A DNA stretch of 38,678 bases from Anaerolineales bacterium (GTDB taxonomy: Bacteria; Chloroflexota; Anaerolineae; Anaerolineales; Villigracilaceae), in contig JASEHI010000018.1 in assembly GCA_030018695.1 (NCBI GenBank), positions 1 to 38,678 on the forward strand. The letters run 5' to 3'. Below, in pieces: positions 29,640-38,550 of the stretch; positions within the stretch are counted from its first letter, which is position 1, and every line of letters starts with the position of its first letter. The notes under the pieces are model-generated. The model saw nothing but the letters and a program-made list of their open reading frames with translations, had not been told where the DNA came from and did not search any database. A program made the translations under genes and the position numbers.

Positions 29640-31391
29640 TCACAATCCGGCGCGATTGAGCTCGTCCCGCAGCGCAGGCAGGTTGCGGTGCTGCTCGCGG
29701 ATATTAGCGATCAGCGCCTGCCAGGTCTGCGACTCGCCCAGGCGGCGATACAGGTCACGCACCTGCTGCAAGTAGGCTGCGGCTTGGGCATAGCTCTCCC
29801 GCCCGCGCTGGCCGATCAGGCTCTCGACGAGCTGCATGTACAGCCGGATGGCCTCCTTGGGTCGTTTTTCACTGGCGGCCTCAGCCACTTCCACCTGAAG
29901 CGAGAAGCCTCCCCAATAGCGGCTGGACGCCTTCGCCCGTTCCAGCGACTCCAGCGCCCGGTCAATCTCACTCTCTTCCAGGTAGATCTCGGTGAGCAGG
30001 TTGTATTGCCCCTTGTCAGCCAGGCTGGCCAGCGTTTTGGCGCGCAAGTCCGGCCACTGTTTTCGAGGCGTCGCCAACCGGCGTATTTCTGCGTAGGCTG
30101 GCACAGAAGGGCGGAGCCAGAATAGCTTTTCGGCCAATTCCAATGCTTCGAGAAGGTTGCCCTGCCGTTTGGCGTAATCTTTCAGCCATTCGGTCAGACG
30201 GGTGTCTTGGCTGGTCGCCTGCTCACGGATCAGCGTTTGCGCCACGCGGCCATGACCATGTTGCTCGAATAAGTCTGCCAGGCTGAGCAGATCGTAATCG
30301 CCGGCCTGACGTGACTCCCCGGCGGCTTCGTCTACCCGTCCCAGGCTGAGCAGCCGCTCCACCAGGTCTTTCAGCCGCCCGGTTTGGCGGCAGATTTCCA
30401 GGAAGGATTCGTCATCCATCGTATCGGCCTGCAGCTTCAACAGCAATCCACCCATCGCCCGGCGGCCCCAATCGCCGGCTTCGTCCAGGGCTGTCTCGAT
30501 CCAGTCAGAGATCATCTGCCGTTCCTGGGGAGTGGCCCGCTCCAGCAAAATGCCCGGCGCACTATCCCCGACGCCAATCCCGCCCATTTTCACGTCCCAG
30601 GCGTAGATGTCGAACAACGCTTTCAACATGCTTTCTCGCTGGGCCGCGTCTGTGATGGATTCCAGGCATTCGCCCAAACCTTCGGCGCAATCGTCCACCA
30701 CCCCGCCCAACCGGCCATCCTCATCTTGAACTACGGCATCCTCGTTATCCAGGACGGTTTCGGCCACCATCCGGTAGATCGTCGCGGCGTTGACGGAATT
30801 GTTCTGGGCTTCGTATTGTTTGGCCAGATCGAATAATGACTGCAACTCCTCGACGATCTCGTATGGGTCGCCCCAACCCATCTCCCAATCGCCATGCGGG
30901 CTGCGGAAGGCGTGCTCGGCCTGCCGACGGATGACTTGCGGGTCGAGTGGCTTTTCGCCGGTTTCGACGCCGGGGAGCGGCATTTCCAGGAGGATTTCCA
31001 GTTCCGGCTCACGCTGGATCATTCGGCGGATGAGGGCAATCAGCTCGGCTTTGCTACGCTTCTCCAGGGCTGCGGTCAGGGCCTCGATTTCCTGGAAAGA
31101 ATCGGGGTTATCCAGCCAGGTGAGCAGCAGGGCGGCGACGTGCTTGCAGCGCCCGCCGGCGCCCACCGGGCAGGAGCAATCGGCGGAGGCGATTCCTGTC
31201 GGTCCGAGGGTGGCTTGAAGCTGGTAGGAGGCGGCCTGCGAGCCGCGACACCTGGCCTTCAGGGTTTGCCCCTGGCGGCGGGGGTCGAAGATAGCCCCGC
31301 GGCTGAAATAGGCCATCCCCTTTTGAAAAGAAGCCGGGCCGGCCCAGCGTTGGATGTCGGCGTGCGTGATAGGAGGAAGGTTGGTGGTCAT
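29640..31391 (-). CDS. SWIM zinc-finger protein with helical-repeat body
   Basis: The 583-aa protein begins with an N-terminal domain that ends in a SWIM zinc finger, CSCPVGAGGRCKHVAALLL (about 73-91; CxCx(n)CxH). The preceding GMAYFSRGAI and GSQAASYQLQATL segments are typical of SWIM modules. The remaining 480 residues are alpha-helical repeats (SEL1/TPR-like, e.g. LFDLAKQYEAQNNSVNAATIYRMVAETV). SWIM fingers bind DNA or protein and often occur beside SNF2 helicases, but no SNF2 gene is here. It lies between two TPR proteins in one operon-like run. Confidence 0.8.
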   Translation of the reverse strand: MTTNLPPITHADIQRWAGPASFQKGMAYFSRGAIFDPRRQGQTLKARCRGSQAASYQLQATLGPTGIASADCSCPVGAGGRCKHVAALLLTWLDNPDSFQEIEALTAALEKRSKAELIALIRRMIQREPELEILLEMPLPGVETGEKPLDPQVIRRQAEHAFRSPHGDWEMGWGDPYEIVEELQSLFDLAKQYEAQNNSVNAATIYRMVAETVLDNEDAVVQDEDGRLGGVVDDCAEGLGECLESITDAAQRESMLKALFDIYAWDVKMGGIGVGDSAPGILLERATPQERQMISDWIETALDEAGDWGRRAMGGLLLKLQADTMDDESFLEICRQTGRLKDLVERLLSLGRVDEAAGESRQAGDYDLLSLADLFEQHGHGRVAQTLIREQATSQDTRLTEWLKDYAKRQGNLLEALELAEKLFWLRPSVPAYAEIRRLATPRKQWPDLRAKTLASLADKGQYNLLTEIYLEESEIDRALESLERAKASSRYWGGFSLQVEVAEAASEKRPKEAIRLYMQLVESLIGQRGRESYAQAAAYLQQVRDLYRRLGESQTWQALIANIREQHRNLPALRDELNRAGL

Positions 31392-31437
31392 AGTTTCACT
31401 CGTTTCGGGGTTTCGGTTTCATCGTATCTTTTTCACG

Positions 31438-33579
31438 CTAACGGCCTCTGCGCCGCCGGCGTTTCCGCGAGGGACCGGCTGGCGCCTGGGTTTCCATGGT
31501 CGCCATCGTTTTTCTGCCGGTAGCGGGGTCATAGGCAGGCAATGCCCAGTCGCTCGGCTGATTAGTTCTCAGCAGGTCCAGGCCCTCCCGCGCGGCGCCG
31601 GCAAAAGTATCGGAGCGCACAATTCCCCAGGGCGCTTTCCCCTTTAGCTCCAGGGTCAGCACCCGCTCGTACATTTCTTTGGCTGCCGCATGGTCGCCAA
31701 AATCGTGCTCGCACAGGCCGCGCACCAGTGCGATTTCGGCGTCGTTCGGGTCCAGCGCGTAGGCGTGCCGGTGCGCCTCCAACGCCGCTGAATGCCGGTA
31801 AAGTGCGCGCAGCAGCGTCCCCATCCGCATATACAGTTTGGCATCCTTGGGGTTGGCCGCGATGCGCCGGCGATATTCTTCCAGCCCGGCCAGGGGGTGC
31901 ATCGGCTGCTTGAAGACGCTCGACCGGAAAGGATGCACGCGCGGGTTGGGAGACAGGTCGGCAGCCGATTTTTTCCCGGCAAACAAAGCCACCAGGTCGT
32001 CCATTTTATTAGCCAGCACCAGCATGGCCGTGTGCGCGCCGGGCGTCATATCATAACGGTCTACCGCGCCGCACTTGGGGCAGACGATCTCGTGATCCAT
32101 GATGTAGGGGCAATAGTCCACAGGCTGCCCCTTCTCTTGCTGTTCGAGGGTGTTCAGGTCCAACAGAACATTCTGGACGAAATGCTGGCGGACGCGGTCA
32201 CAGGCGGTGCAGCGCAGCCGCAGGTACATGCCATCCCTACGGCGTTTTGGCTCAGGCGCGGGCAACTGCCCCCAATGATGCTGCACATTCAGTGGAGAGA
32301 TAATCGAGGTGTCTACCCGGTCTTCCATAAAGGCGCGCTCGATTTCTGGGTACAGCTCGCGGGCGTCGAGGTCGAGCGCGTCGCCGATCAGGTATCCCAC
32401 GATCGTCTCCTCGCCAGCCGTGTCGGCTTCCGGGCGAGTGAGCATGGCGCGCATGAAGGCAACCACGCGCTCGCGCAGGGCCGGCAACCGCTCCACCCGT
32501 TCTGCCAGGCCTTCCAAGGCGGAGATGCGAGTGAAGGTGTCGGATTGTGCATCGGCAACGATGGCCTCCAACTCAGATGTGGTAAAACCGCCGATTTTGG
32601 CGTAGCGCCGGGTGAGCAGCTCGTTGCGCCAATCGCCGTTGGCCCGATCCAGCCAGGCCGATAACTCACCCAACTCGGCGGCTTGCGCATCCCGCAATTG
32701 GCGCAAGAGTCTCACCGCGTGCGCGGGAGCGCCATCAGCGGGCAGTTGTTCGTCGAACGCCAGCCGGATGAGCTCTGGGATCAACACCTTGCCCTGCGCC
32801 AGAATCTCGGCTTCGAGAGTCGCGTCGCCCGCCGGGCCTGCATCGAGCAGTCGAGTTATGGGCGGCAGGTAAGGCGCGGCGTATTCATGCCTGGTGGATC
32901 GCTCCCTCCTGGGGAGCGCCGGTGGGAGCAGCGCGGCGCGAAACTCGGCCAGCACATCAGGGGAGACGTCGCCGGTGCGGTCAGGTGTGGATGACAATTT
33001 TTCCTCTATCTTGCGGCGCTGATCGGTCAATTGCTTTTTCAACCGCTCCGGGTCGTTTTTGGCAACGAGCGCCAGGGCATAATCCAGCACCTCCAGCGCC
33101 AGACGTGGCAGCCCGGCCCAGGGGAGGGCAAAACAGCCCAATGAGTTGTAGTTCCAGATGTCGCCCGGATTTGCTCGCGCCAGGTGGGTGAAGAGCGCCA
33201 GGCCGGTGTCCAGGTCGCCGGCTTGAAGGTAGGTCTCGGCCAGCTCGCGGACATGGCTGGAGCGGTTCAGATCGTCCTCGTGCTGCTCGCCAAAGGCGAT
33301 AAGGGCGTGCGCCCAACGCAGCGCCGCAGGGAAATCTCGTTTCCAGCGGTAGTAGCCAATCAAATCCAGGTACAGCATGATGTAATCCACGTCGCTCACT
33401 TGGGGCGAGCGCAGGATCAGCTCGGCTACCGCCATGGCGCGGTCGCGGTCTTTTTTCTCCGTCTCGAAGTGCTTCAACGCGTCCAGGAGATCCAGATCGC
33501 CCCACGAGCCTGGGCGGAGCGCCAGGATTTGGTCGCGGGTCAAGGCATCGAACTGTTTGACGATAGACGATATGCTCAT
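31438..33579 (-). CDS. TPR and zinc-finger protein of unknown function
   Basis: I chose ATG 33579 (MSISSIVKQFDALTRDQI, 713 aa, GGAGAAG upstream). The longer frame overlaps the sbcD stop and reads as low-quality sequence. The N-terminal third is TPR-like (ALRWAHALIAFGEQHEDDLN...), and the middle has HEAT-like helices (about 260-440). A zinc-type cluster follows (CTACDRVRQH...YCPYIMDHEIVCPKCG), then a second TPR block. The basic tail (SRKRRRRRGR) may contact nucleic acid. No family is recognised with confidence. It lies 89 nt after sbcD and upstream of the SWIM gene. Confidence 0.7.
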   Translation of the reverse strand: MSISSIVKQFDALTRDQILALRPGSWGDLDLLDALKHFETEKKDRDRAMAVAELILRSPQVSDVDYIMLYLDLIGYYRWKRDFPAALRWAHALIAFGEQHEDDLNRSSHVRELAETYLQAGDLDTGLALFTHLARANPGDIWNYNSLGCFALPWAGLPRLALEVLDYALALVAKNDPERLKKQLTDQRRKIEEKLSSTPDRTGDVSPDVLAEFRAALLPPALPRRERSTRHEYAAPYLPPITRLLDAGPAGDATLEAEILAQGKVLIPELIRLAFDEQLPADGAPAHAVRLLRQLRDAQAAELGELSAWLDRANGDWRNELLTRRYAKIGGFTTSELEAIVADAQSDTFTRISALEGLAERVERLPALRERVVAFMRAMLTRPEADTAGEETIVGYLIGDALDLDARELYPEIERAFMEDRVDTSIISPLNVQHHWGQLPAPEPKRRRDGMYLRLRCTACDRVRQHFVQNVLLDLNTLEQQEKGQPVDYCPYIMDHEIVCPKCGAVDRYDMTPGAHTAMLVLANKMDDLVALFAGKKSAADLSPNPRVHPFRSSVFKQPMHPLAGLEEYRRRIAANPKDAKLYMRMGTLLRALYRHSAALEAHRHAYALDPNDAEIALVRGLCEHDFGDHAAAKEMYERVLTLELKGKAPWGIVRSDTFAGAAREGLDLLRTNQPSDWALPAYDPATGRKTMATMETQAPAGPSRKRRRRRGR

Positions 33580-33668
33580 TTCTTCTCCAGTGTCTCCAGC
33601 AATCCCAGGCCAACAGCCGTCATATTGAAATTGCTCACGATGGTCGAATACTTGTCTTTTGTGCCGGA

Positions 33669-34904
33669 TTATTCTTCCGAAAGGATCTCCCCCGCCAACT
33701 TCTGCAGCGCCTCGGCCCCGGCGGGGTCGGTATGGCTGGCGCGCCAATACTGCTCCAGCAATTCCAGCGGACTGAGGCTGCTCACCGGCTGATCGGCCGG
33801 CAGGCGGATGCGGGATTCCATTTGCGGGCGCTTGACGAGATGAAATTCAAACGCGCCGGCGGCATGCTCGCGCAGCGCGGCTTCGTCAATCAACGTCTCC
33901 CACTCGCGCGGATATTCCACTATCAGGCGCACAATCGCGCCGGCCAGCTTCTTCGGGGCAGGCAGGCTGGATCTCAAGCTGGCGGTGACGTTCTGCGCAG
34001 CACCTACTCGGTCGGCAGATTTCAATTGCGCATAGCAGTCAAAGAATGGGCGGATGCCGGTCAATTGCCGCCATTCGACCTCAGTCTGGCCGCGTTCGAC
34101 CTGGGCAATGACGAAGAACTTTTCATCCGCAGCCTCGCCGAAATCTACGCGCTCGATCGAGCCGGGATAAATCACCGGGGGATGAGCGCTCTCGTTGAGA
34201 TTCTGCGGCTTGTGGATGTGACCCAGGGCAACGTAATCCAGCCGTGGATCCTTGACCAGCGAGCCGGGCAGCACCAGGTCTGCGCCGAGCATCACCGTGC
34301 GTTCCGAGCCGTATTTTGCCCCTTGCACGGAGGCATGGGCGGTCAGGATGAGAGGCAATTCTGGGTTGGCTTCATCCAGCCAGCCATTGACAAGCTCCGT
34401 GATTCGAGCTTCGATATGTGTAAAGACTTCGGAAGGCTCCGCCGCGCTCATCTCCATGGATGCCAGCAGGCCGGAGCGTGAGATCCAGGGTATCGCAATA
34501 ACCTGCAGCGGCAGACCGAGGTCATCTGCACTGAGGAAACACGGCCTGGAAATGACGCGCACGTTGGGCACTTCCAATGTGTCGAATTCCTGAATGGCGT
34601 TGGCGCGGCCAATGGCCGGCGAGAGGTCGTGGTTGCCGATCAGGAGCAGGGTCGGGATGCCCGCTTTCGAGAGGCGGATGATGCGCCGGCCCCACTCACG
34701 CTGGAAGGTCGGGGAGGGGGCGCGGTCTTTGTAGGCGTCTCCGGCAAAGATGACCAGGTCCACTTTTTCGCGGATAGCCGCGTCGACGATGGTATCCAGT
34801 GACTTGAGAAAATCCAGCACGCGCAGCGGCAGACCGCTCTCCGCGTCGTGGCGGCCATAGTTGGCCATGTCAATGTGTGCGTCGGCAAAATGCAATAGTC
34901 TCAT
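33669..34904 (-). CDS. sbcD: SbcD-type nuclease subunit (Mre11 family metallophosphoesterase)
   Basis: The 411-aa protein has the Mre11/SbcD phosphoesterase motifs: Asp8 and His10 (FADAHID), FAGDAYKDR, LLIGNHD, TAHASVQG and LGHIHKPQ. With SbcC it makes an ATP-dependent double-strand exonuclease and hairpin endonuclease. Here it is 27 kb from sbcC, although the two are usually adjacent. An in-frame CCTACTCGGT element (33996-34012) encodes DRVGAAQ between the nuclease core and the capping domain. The DNA at its start codon (ACTATGAGACTATT) matches the words of the array upstream. It leads the run of TPR/SWIM genes. Confidence 0.93.
   Translation of the reverse strand: MRLLHFADAHIDMANYGRHDAESGLPLRVLDFLKSLDTIVDAAIREKVDLVIFAGDAYKDRAPSPTFQREWGRRIIRLSKAGIPTLLLIGNHDLSPAIGRANAIQEFDTLEVPNVRVISRPCFLSADDLGLPLQVIAIPWISRSGLLASMEMSAAEPSEVFTHIEARITELVNGWLDEANPELPLILTAHASVQGAKYGSERTVMLGADLVLPGSLVKDPRLDYVALGHIHKPQNLNESAHPPVIYPGSIERVDFGEAADEKFFVIAQVERGQTEVEWRQLTGIRPFFDCYAQLKSADRVGAAQNVTASLRSSLPAPKKLAGAIVRLIVEYPREWETLIDEAALREHAAGAFEFHLVKRPQMESRIRLPADQPVSSLSPLELLEQYWRASHTDPAGAEALQKLAGEILSEE
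33996..34012. repeat. In-frame CCTACTCGGT element inside sbcD
   Basis: Identical over 17 nt to 6351-6367 upstream of nrfH. It is read here as a short peptide (DRVGAA) within a linker. Confidence 0.75.
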
Positions 34905-34905
34905 A

Positions 34906-35047
34906 GTCGGATGGTCAGATAGTCGGATAGTCGGGTGGTCGAATGGTCGGATAGTCGCGTGGTCGGGTGGTCGGATGGTCGGATAGTCGTGTGGTCGGGA
35001 CTATGAGACTATGAGACTATGAGACTATAAAACCACAAGACTATGTG
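34906..35047. repeat. Long GTCGGAT heptamer and ACTATGAG octamer array
   Basis: About 13 heptamers (gtcggat, agtcgga, ggtcggg, gtggtcg) change into four octamers (actatgag) and end as ACTATGTGACTAAC. It fills the gap between the C39-like gene stop and the sbcD start. It is the longest array in the window. Confidence 0.92.
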
Positions 35048-35053
35048 ACTAAC

Positions 35054-36349
35054 TCAAGGCTGAAGACCGAGTTCCTGCAGCGCCTGGACGCTGGGGGCGA
35101 AGCCAGGGTGAATGACCAGGCTCTGGCGGTAGTCTTTGATGGCAGACGGCGCGTCACCGATCATGATCTTGGCGCGGCCGCGCCAGTAAAGGCTCTCTTC
35201 CAGCACCGGTTCGCTGATCGTGTCGTTGAGGGTCGTATCCGCCAGGTTGATCACATCCGGATAACGATCAGTATAGTAGTATGCCCAATAGGGCCAGGTT
35301 TGATACCACACGATCCGGTATGGGCGCAAGTCCCCCGACAGATTGGCATACAGTCGGAAAGCCTGGTCGTAGGCGAGCGCGGCATCGAAGTATTCGAATA
35401 GTTGAACGTGGCTGCTGCCGAGGTTGAACCAGGCAAAGAATTGCTGGTTTCCGGTCAGGGTCTGGGCTTCTTGCCGGGCGACTTGCAGGGCATACTTTAC
35501 CGCCCAGGTTTCGTCTGTGTACGGGCCGAGGGCCGCCAGTACTTCCGCCTCGCGGTCGGTGGGATAGATGACCATGAAGAGATAGTTGAACGAGCGCCAG
35601 CCCTCGATGTATTCGCTGTATTTGACCTGGCGGTCCTGGCCGGGTTTCAGGTAAGTATCCTGTGTGATGAAGACACCTTGCGCGTCGTCGTAGCCGGTGG
35701 TAAACAGGTAATGTCCCAACCAGCTATATTTACCCAGCAAGTCGTATGTATAGTAACCTTTTTCGGCAATTACCGGGAACCCGGCTGCGATCAAGCGCTT
35801 GAGCACGTCTATATCACCGCCCATGCGGGTCAGCGCGCTCATGCCGGGTACATTATCCATTACGTAATTCCTGAACTCATAAGGCATCACGTTCTTGTCC
35901 TTGTCGTTCGGCTTGACGGCCGGGCCGATCACGTCCCGGTTGCCCTTCCAGCCCCAGAAGGTGAGCGCCATCGAGAAATTGGCCGGACCGCAGTAATTCC
36001 AGCGGTTGTGCTGATCCTCGTATTTGACGCCGGGCAGGATGACGTAAGTCGGCAGCGGCGTCGGCGTGACGGTCGGCGTGGGGGTGGGGATGTCCGGCGG
36101 CAGGGGCGTTGCCGTCGGCGTGGGGGTCTTCAGGGCGTGCAAGGTGGCGGTCACGATCGCGTCCACCTGGGATTGTTGTGTAGGCAGGAAGAGGGCCTGC
36201 TCAGGCGGGTTAAGAGCATACTTGATCCGCGTGCGCATGTCGTCAATCCGCCAGGCCAGCCGCTCGTGGACGGGCGGCAGGTAGTATATACCAATTGCAA
36301 AAAAGGCGAGCGCGGCGAAGCCGATAAGCATGCGTAAGCGTTTCTGCAT
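35054..36349 (-). CDS. C39/papain-like peptidase, membrane-anchored, with Thr/Pro linker and TPR tail
   Basis: The 431-aa protein has an N-terminal hydrophobic anchor (6-25), then a Thr/Pro-rich linker (TPTPTATPLPPDIPTPTPTVTPTPLPT, about 74-101). A C39-type cysteine protease domain follows: Cys120 in WNYCGPANFSM and a His/Asp pair in GHYLFTTGYDD (about 213-223). The C-terminus holds TPR-like units (FAWFNLGSSHVQLFEYFDAALAYDQAFRLY, SALYWRGRAKI-type). The domain would face outside the cell and may process surface proteins or peptides. A TATAAT ends 7 nt before the ATG. No transporter is attached, unlike bacteriocin C39 exporters. Confidence 0.85.
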   Translation of the reverse strand: MQKRLRMLIGFAALAFFAIGIYYLPPVHERLAWRIDDMRTRIKYALNPPEQALFLPTQQSQVDAIVTATLHALKTPTPTATPLPPDIPTPTPTVTPTPLPTYVILPGVKYEDQHNRWNYCGPANFSMALTFWGWKGNRDVIGPAVKPNDKDKNVMPYEFRNYVMDNVPGMSALTRMGGDIDVLKRLIAAGFPVIAEKGYYTYDLLGKYSWLGHYLFTTGYDDAQGVFITQDTYLKPGQDRQVKYSEYIEGWRSFNYLFMVIYPTDREAEVLAALGPYTDETWAVKYALQVARQEAQTLTGNQQFFAWFNLGSSHVQLFEYFDAALAYDQAFRLYANLSGDLRPYRIVWYQTWPYWAYYYTDRYPDVINLADTTLNDTISEPVLEESLYWRGRAKIMIGDAPSAIKDYRQSLVIHPGFAPSVQALQELGLQP

Positions 36350-36356
36350 GGGGGTG

Positions 36357-36362
36357 ATTATA
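36357..36362 (-). promoter_or_regulatory. -10 box of the C39-like gene, leaderless arrangement
   Basis: TATAAT on the minus strand, 7 nt before the ATG. A repeat array lies directly upstream. Confidence 0.5.
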
Positions 36363-36366
36363 AAGC

Positions 36367-36482
36367 AAAACGTGGAACGTAAAACGTAAAACGTAAAAAG
36401 GAAAACGTAAAAAGGCGACCACCTTACAGCAGCCGCCCTTTACGTTTCACGCATCACTCATCACTCATCACGCATCACGCAC
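36367..36482. repeat. Compound array: AACGTAAA words, ACGTTTC words and CATCACTCAT words
   Basis: ACGTAAAACGTAAA (left) and CTTTACGTTTCAC (right) are inverse. They are followed by heptamers catcact/catcacg that run into dnaK and encode its last residues VRDA. Confidence 0.9.
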
Positions 36483-38393
36483 TTCCCCATCCACCACCTC
36501 TCCATCCGGCGGGGGTGTTTGCGGACCCGAGTCCCCGGGCTGAGCGCCGCCGAAGCCCTGTGGACCGGCTCCGGGCGGTGTCTCTTGTCCTTGAGCATAC
36601 ATTTGCTGGCTGAGGGCGTAGGACATGTTTTGCAATTCCTCGCTGGCCTTCTTGATGCGGTTGAGATCATCACCCTGGGCAGCCTGTTTGAGATCATTGA
36701 TCTTGCCTTCGATTTTGGTGCGCTCGTCATTGGAGACCTTCTCGCCCAGGTCGCGCAGGGCTTTCTCGGTCTGGTAGACCAGGCTATCGGCAGTGTTGCG
36801 GGCGTCAATGATCTCGCGGCGTTTCTTGTCTTCGGCCTCGTAGCGCTTGGCTTCTTCCACTTTCCGGGCAATGTCATCCTTGCTCAGGTTGGTCGAGGCG
36901 GTGACGGTGATTTTCTGCTCTTTTGCAGTGGCCTTGTCTTTTGCCGTGACGTTCAGGATGCCGTTGGCGTCTATGTCGAAGGTCACCTCGATTTGCGGGA
37001 TGCCGCGCGGCGCGGGCGGGATGCCGTCCAGGCGGAAGCGCCCAAGCGACATGTTATCGGTAGCCATCGGGCGTTCGCCCTGCAGGATGTGGATATCCAC
37101 AGCCGTCTGACTGTCAGCGGCGGTGGAGTAGGTTTCGGTCTTGCGCACCGGGATGGTGGTGTTGCGCTCGATCATGACCGTCATTACGCTGCCCAGCGTT
37201 TCGACGCCCAGCGAGAGCGGGGTCACGTCGAGCAGGAGGATATCTTTCACCTCGCCGCCCAACACGCCGGCCTGGATGGCCGCGCCGACCGCCACGACTT
37301 CATCCGGGTTGACGCCCTTATTCGGCTCTTTGCCATCTGTCAGCTTGCGTACCAGTTCCTGGACCATCGGCATGCGCGTCGCCCCGCCGACCAGCACCAC
37401 CTCGTTGAGGTTTGCAGCGTTCATTCCGGCGTCTTTAAGGGCAGCTTCGAACGGTTTACGGCAGCGATTTAATAATTCTTCGGTCATCTGCTCGAACCTG
37501 GCGCGGGTCAGTTTGAGTTGCAAATGCTTGGGGCCGGAAGCATCCGCGGTGATGTAGGGCAGGTTGATCTCGGTCTCCATCATGCTCGAAAGTTCGATCT
37601 TGGCTTTTTCGGCTGCTTCTCTGAGGCGTTGGAGCGCCGGGCGATCCTGGCGCAAGTCAATGCCCTGATCCTTCTTGAACTCGTCCGCAGCCCAGTTGAC
37701 CACGCGCTGATCCCAGTCGTCGCCGCCCAGGTGTGTATCGCCGTTGGTAGCTTTGACCTGGATGACGCCCTCGCCAACATCCAGGATCGAGACGTCGAAC
37801 GTGCCGCCGCCCAGGTCGAAGACCAGGATGGTCTCGTTCTTTTTCTTGTCCAGGCCATAAGCCAGGGCGGAGGCGGTCGGCTCGTTGATGATGCGCATCA
37901 CTTCCAATCCAGCGATGCGGCCGGCGTCTTTGGTTGCTTGTCGCTGGGAATCGTTGAAATATGCCGGCACGGTGATGACCGCCTGCGTGACCGTCTGGCC
38001 GAGATAAGCTTCCGCGTCCGATTTGAGTTTCGCCAGGATCATGGCAGAGATTTCCTGCGGGCTGTACTCGCGGCCGGTCACGGGGATCTTGACCCGCGCT
38101 TCGTCCGAGGGGCCGCTCACGACCTGGTATGGCACCATTTTGCGCTCGGTTTCCACCTCATCAAAGCGGCGGCCCATAAAACGCTTGATGGAGTAAATCG
38201 TGTTTTCCGAGTTGATCACTGTCTGGCGTTTGGCGGTCTGCCCAATCATGCGCTCGTTGTTCTTGTTGAACGCCACCACCGACGGGCACAGCCGCCCGCC
38301 TTCCGCAGTGGTGATGACCGTCGCCTGGCCGCCCTCCATCACGGCCACTACGCTGTTGGTCGTCCCCAAGTCAATTCCGATGATTTTACCCAT
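36468..38393 (-). CDS. dnaK: Molecular chaperone DnaK (Hsp70)
   Basis: ATG 38393 ([23 protein letters not shown] upstream) gives 641 aa; the longer N-terminus is not family-like. The ATPase domain shows the phosphate loop [27 protein letters not shown] and [10 protein letters not shown]. The substrate domain ([49 protein letters not shown]) and the helical lid follow. It folds client proteins with DnaJ and GrpE, which are not in the window. The extreme C-terminus is odd: after the usual Pro/Gly-rich tail it reads [12 protein letters not shown], whose last residues and stop are encoded by the CATCACT heptamer array instead of the normal EEVD-like end. Confidence 0.96.
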   Translation of the reverse strand: MGKIIGIDLGTTNSVVAVMEGGQATVITTAEGGRLCPSVVAFNKNNERMIGQTAKRQTVINSENTIYSIKRFMGRRFDEVETERKMVPYQVVSGPSDEARVKIPVTGREYSPQEISAMILAKLKSDAEAYLGQTVTQAVITVPAYFNDSQRQATKDAGRIAGLEVMRIINEPTASALAYGLDKKKNETILVFDLGGGTFDVSILDVGEGVIQVKATNGDTHLGGDDWDQRVVNWAADEFKKDQGIDLRQDRPALQRLREAAEKAKIELSSMMETEINLPYITADASGPKHLQLKLTRARFEQMTEELLNRCRKPFEAALKDAGMNAANLNEVVLVGGATRMPMVQELVRKLTDGKEPNKGVNPDEVVAVGAAIQAGVLGGEVKDILLLDVTPLSLGVETLGSVMTVMIERNTTIPVRKTETYSTAADSQTAVDIHILQGERPMATDNMSLGRFRLDGIPPAPRGIPQIEVTFDIDANGILNVTAKDKATAKEQKITVTASTNLSKDDIARKVEEAKRYEAEDKKRREIIDARNTADSLVYQTEKALRDLGEKVSNDERTKIEGKINDLKQAAQGDDLNRIKKASEELQNMSYALSQQMYAQGQETPPGAGPQGFGGAQPGDSGPQTPPPDGEVVDGEVRDA

Positions 38394-38429
38394 GCCATTG
38401 CTCCTGTTGTTAGTGTAATTGCGAGCCAC

Positions 38430-38550
38430 TGTTGGTCGAGTAGGCGGCGGGCCTCGATACGCAAAGAACGCTGCTCGACCATCGCCGCCGTATCGAGACC
38501 CGCTGCAATCCCCTCGCGCGGGTGGATTGCTCGACCGGCCTATTGGGCCT
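38430..38550. repeat. Palindromic GGTCGAGTAGG element upstream of dnaK
   Basis: GGTCGAG (38434-38440) is inverse to CTCGACC (38474-38480), and CTCGATACG (38453-38461) is inverse to CGTATCGAG (38489-38497). The core CGAGTAGGC is the inverse of the CCTACTCG core in copies 1-3. It lies in the dnaK upstream region. The remaining bases to 38678 show no gene or clear promoter. Confidence 0.75.

Noticed and set aside
33580-33747. N-terminal extension of the TPR/zinc protein
   Set aside because: It overlaps the end of sbcD and has no protein-like sequence; ATG 33579 has GGAGAAG.
34906-35047. CRISPR or origin iteron array
   Set aside because: Words drift between neighbours, there are no spacers, and no replication initiator or DnaA-box pattern is near.
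36519-37472. Long plus-strand open frame across dnaK
   Set aside because: Antisense shadow in a GC-rich gene; no family features.
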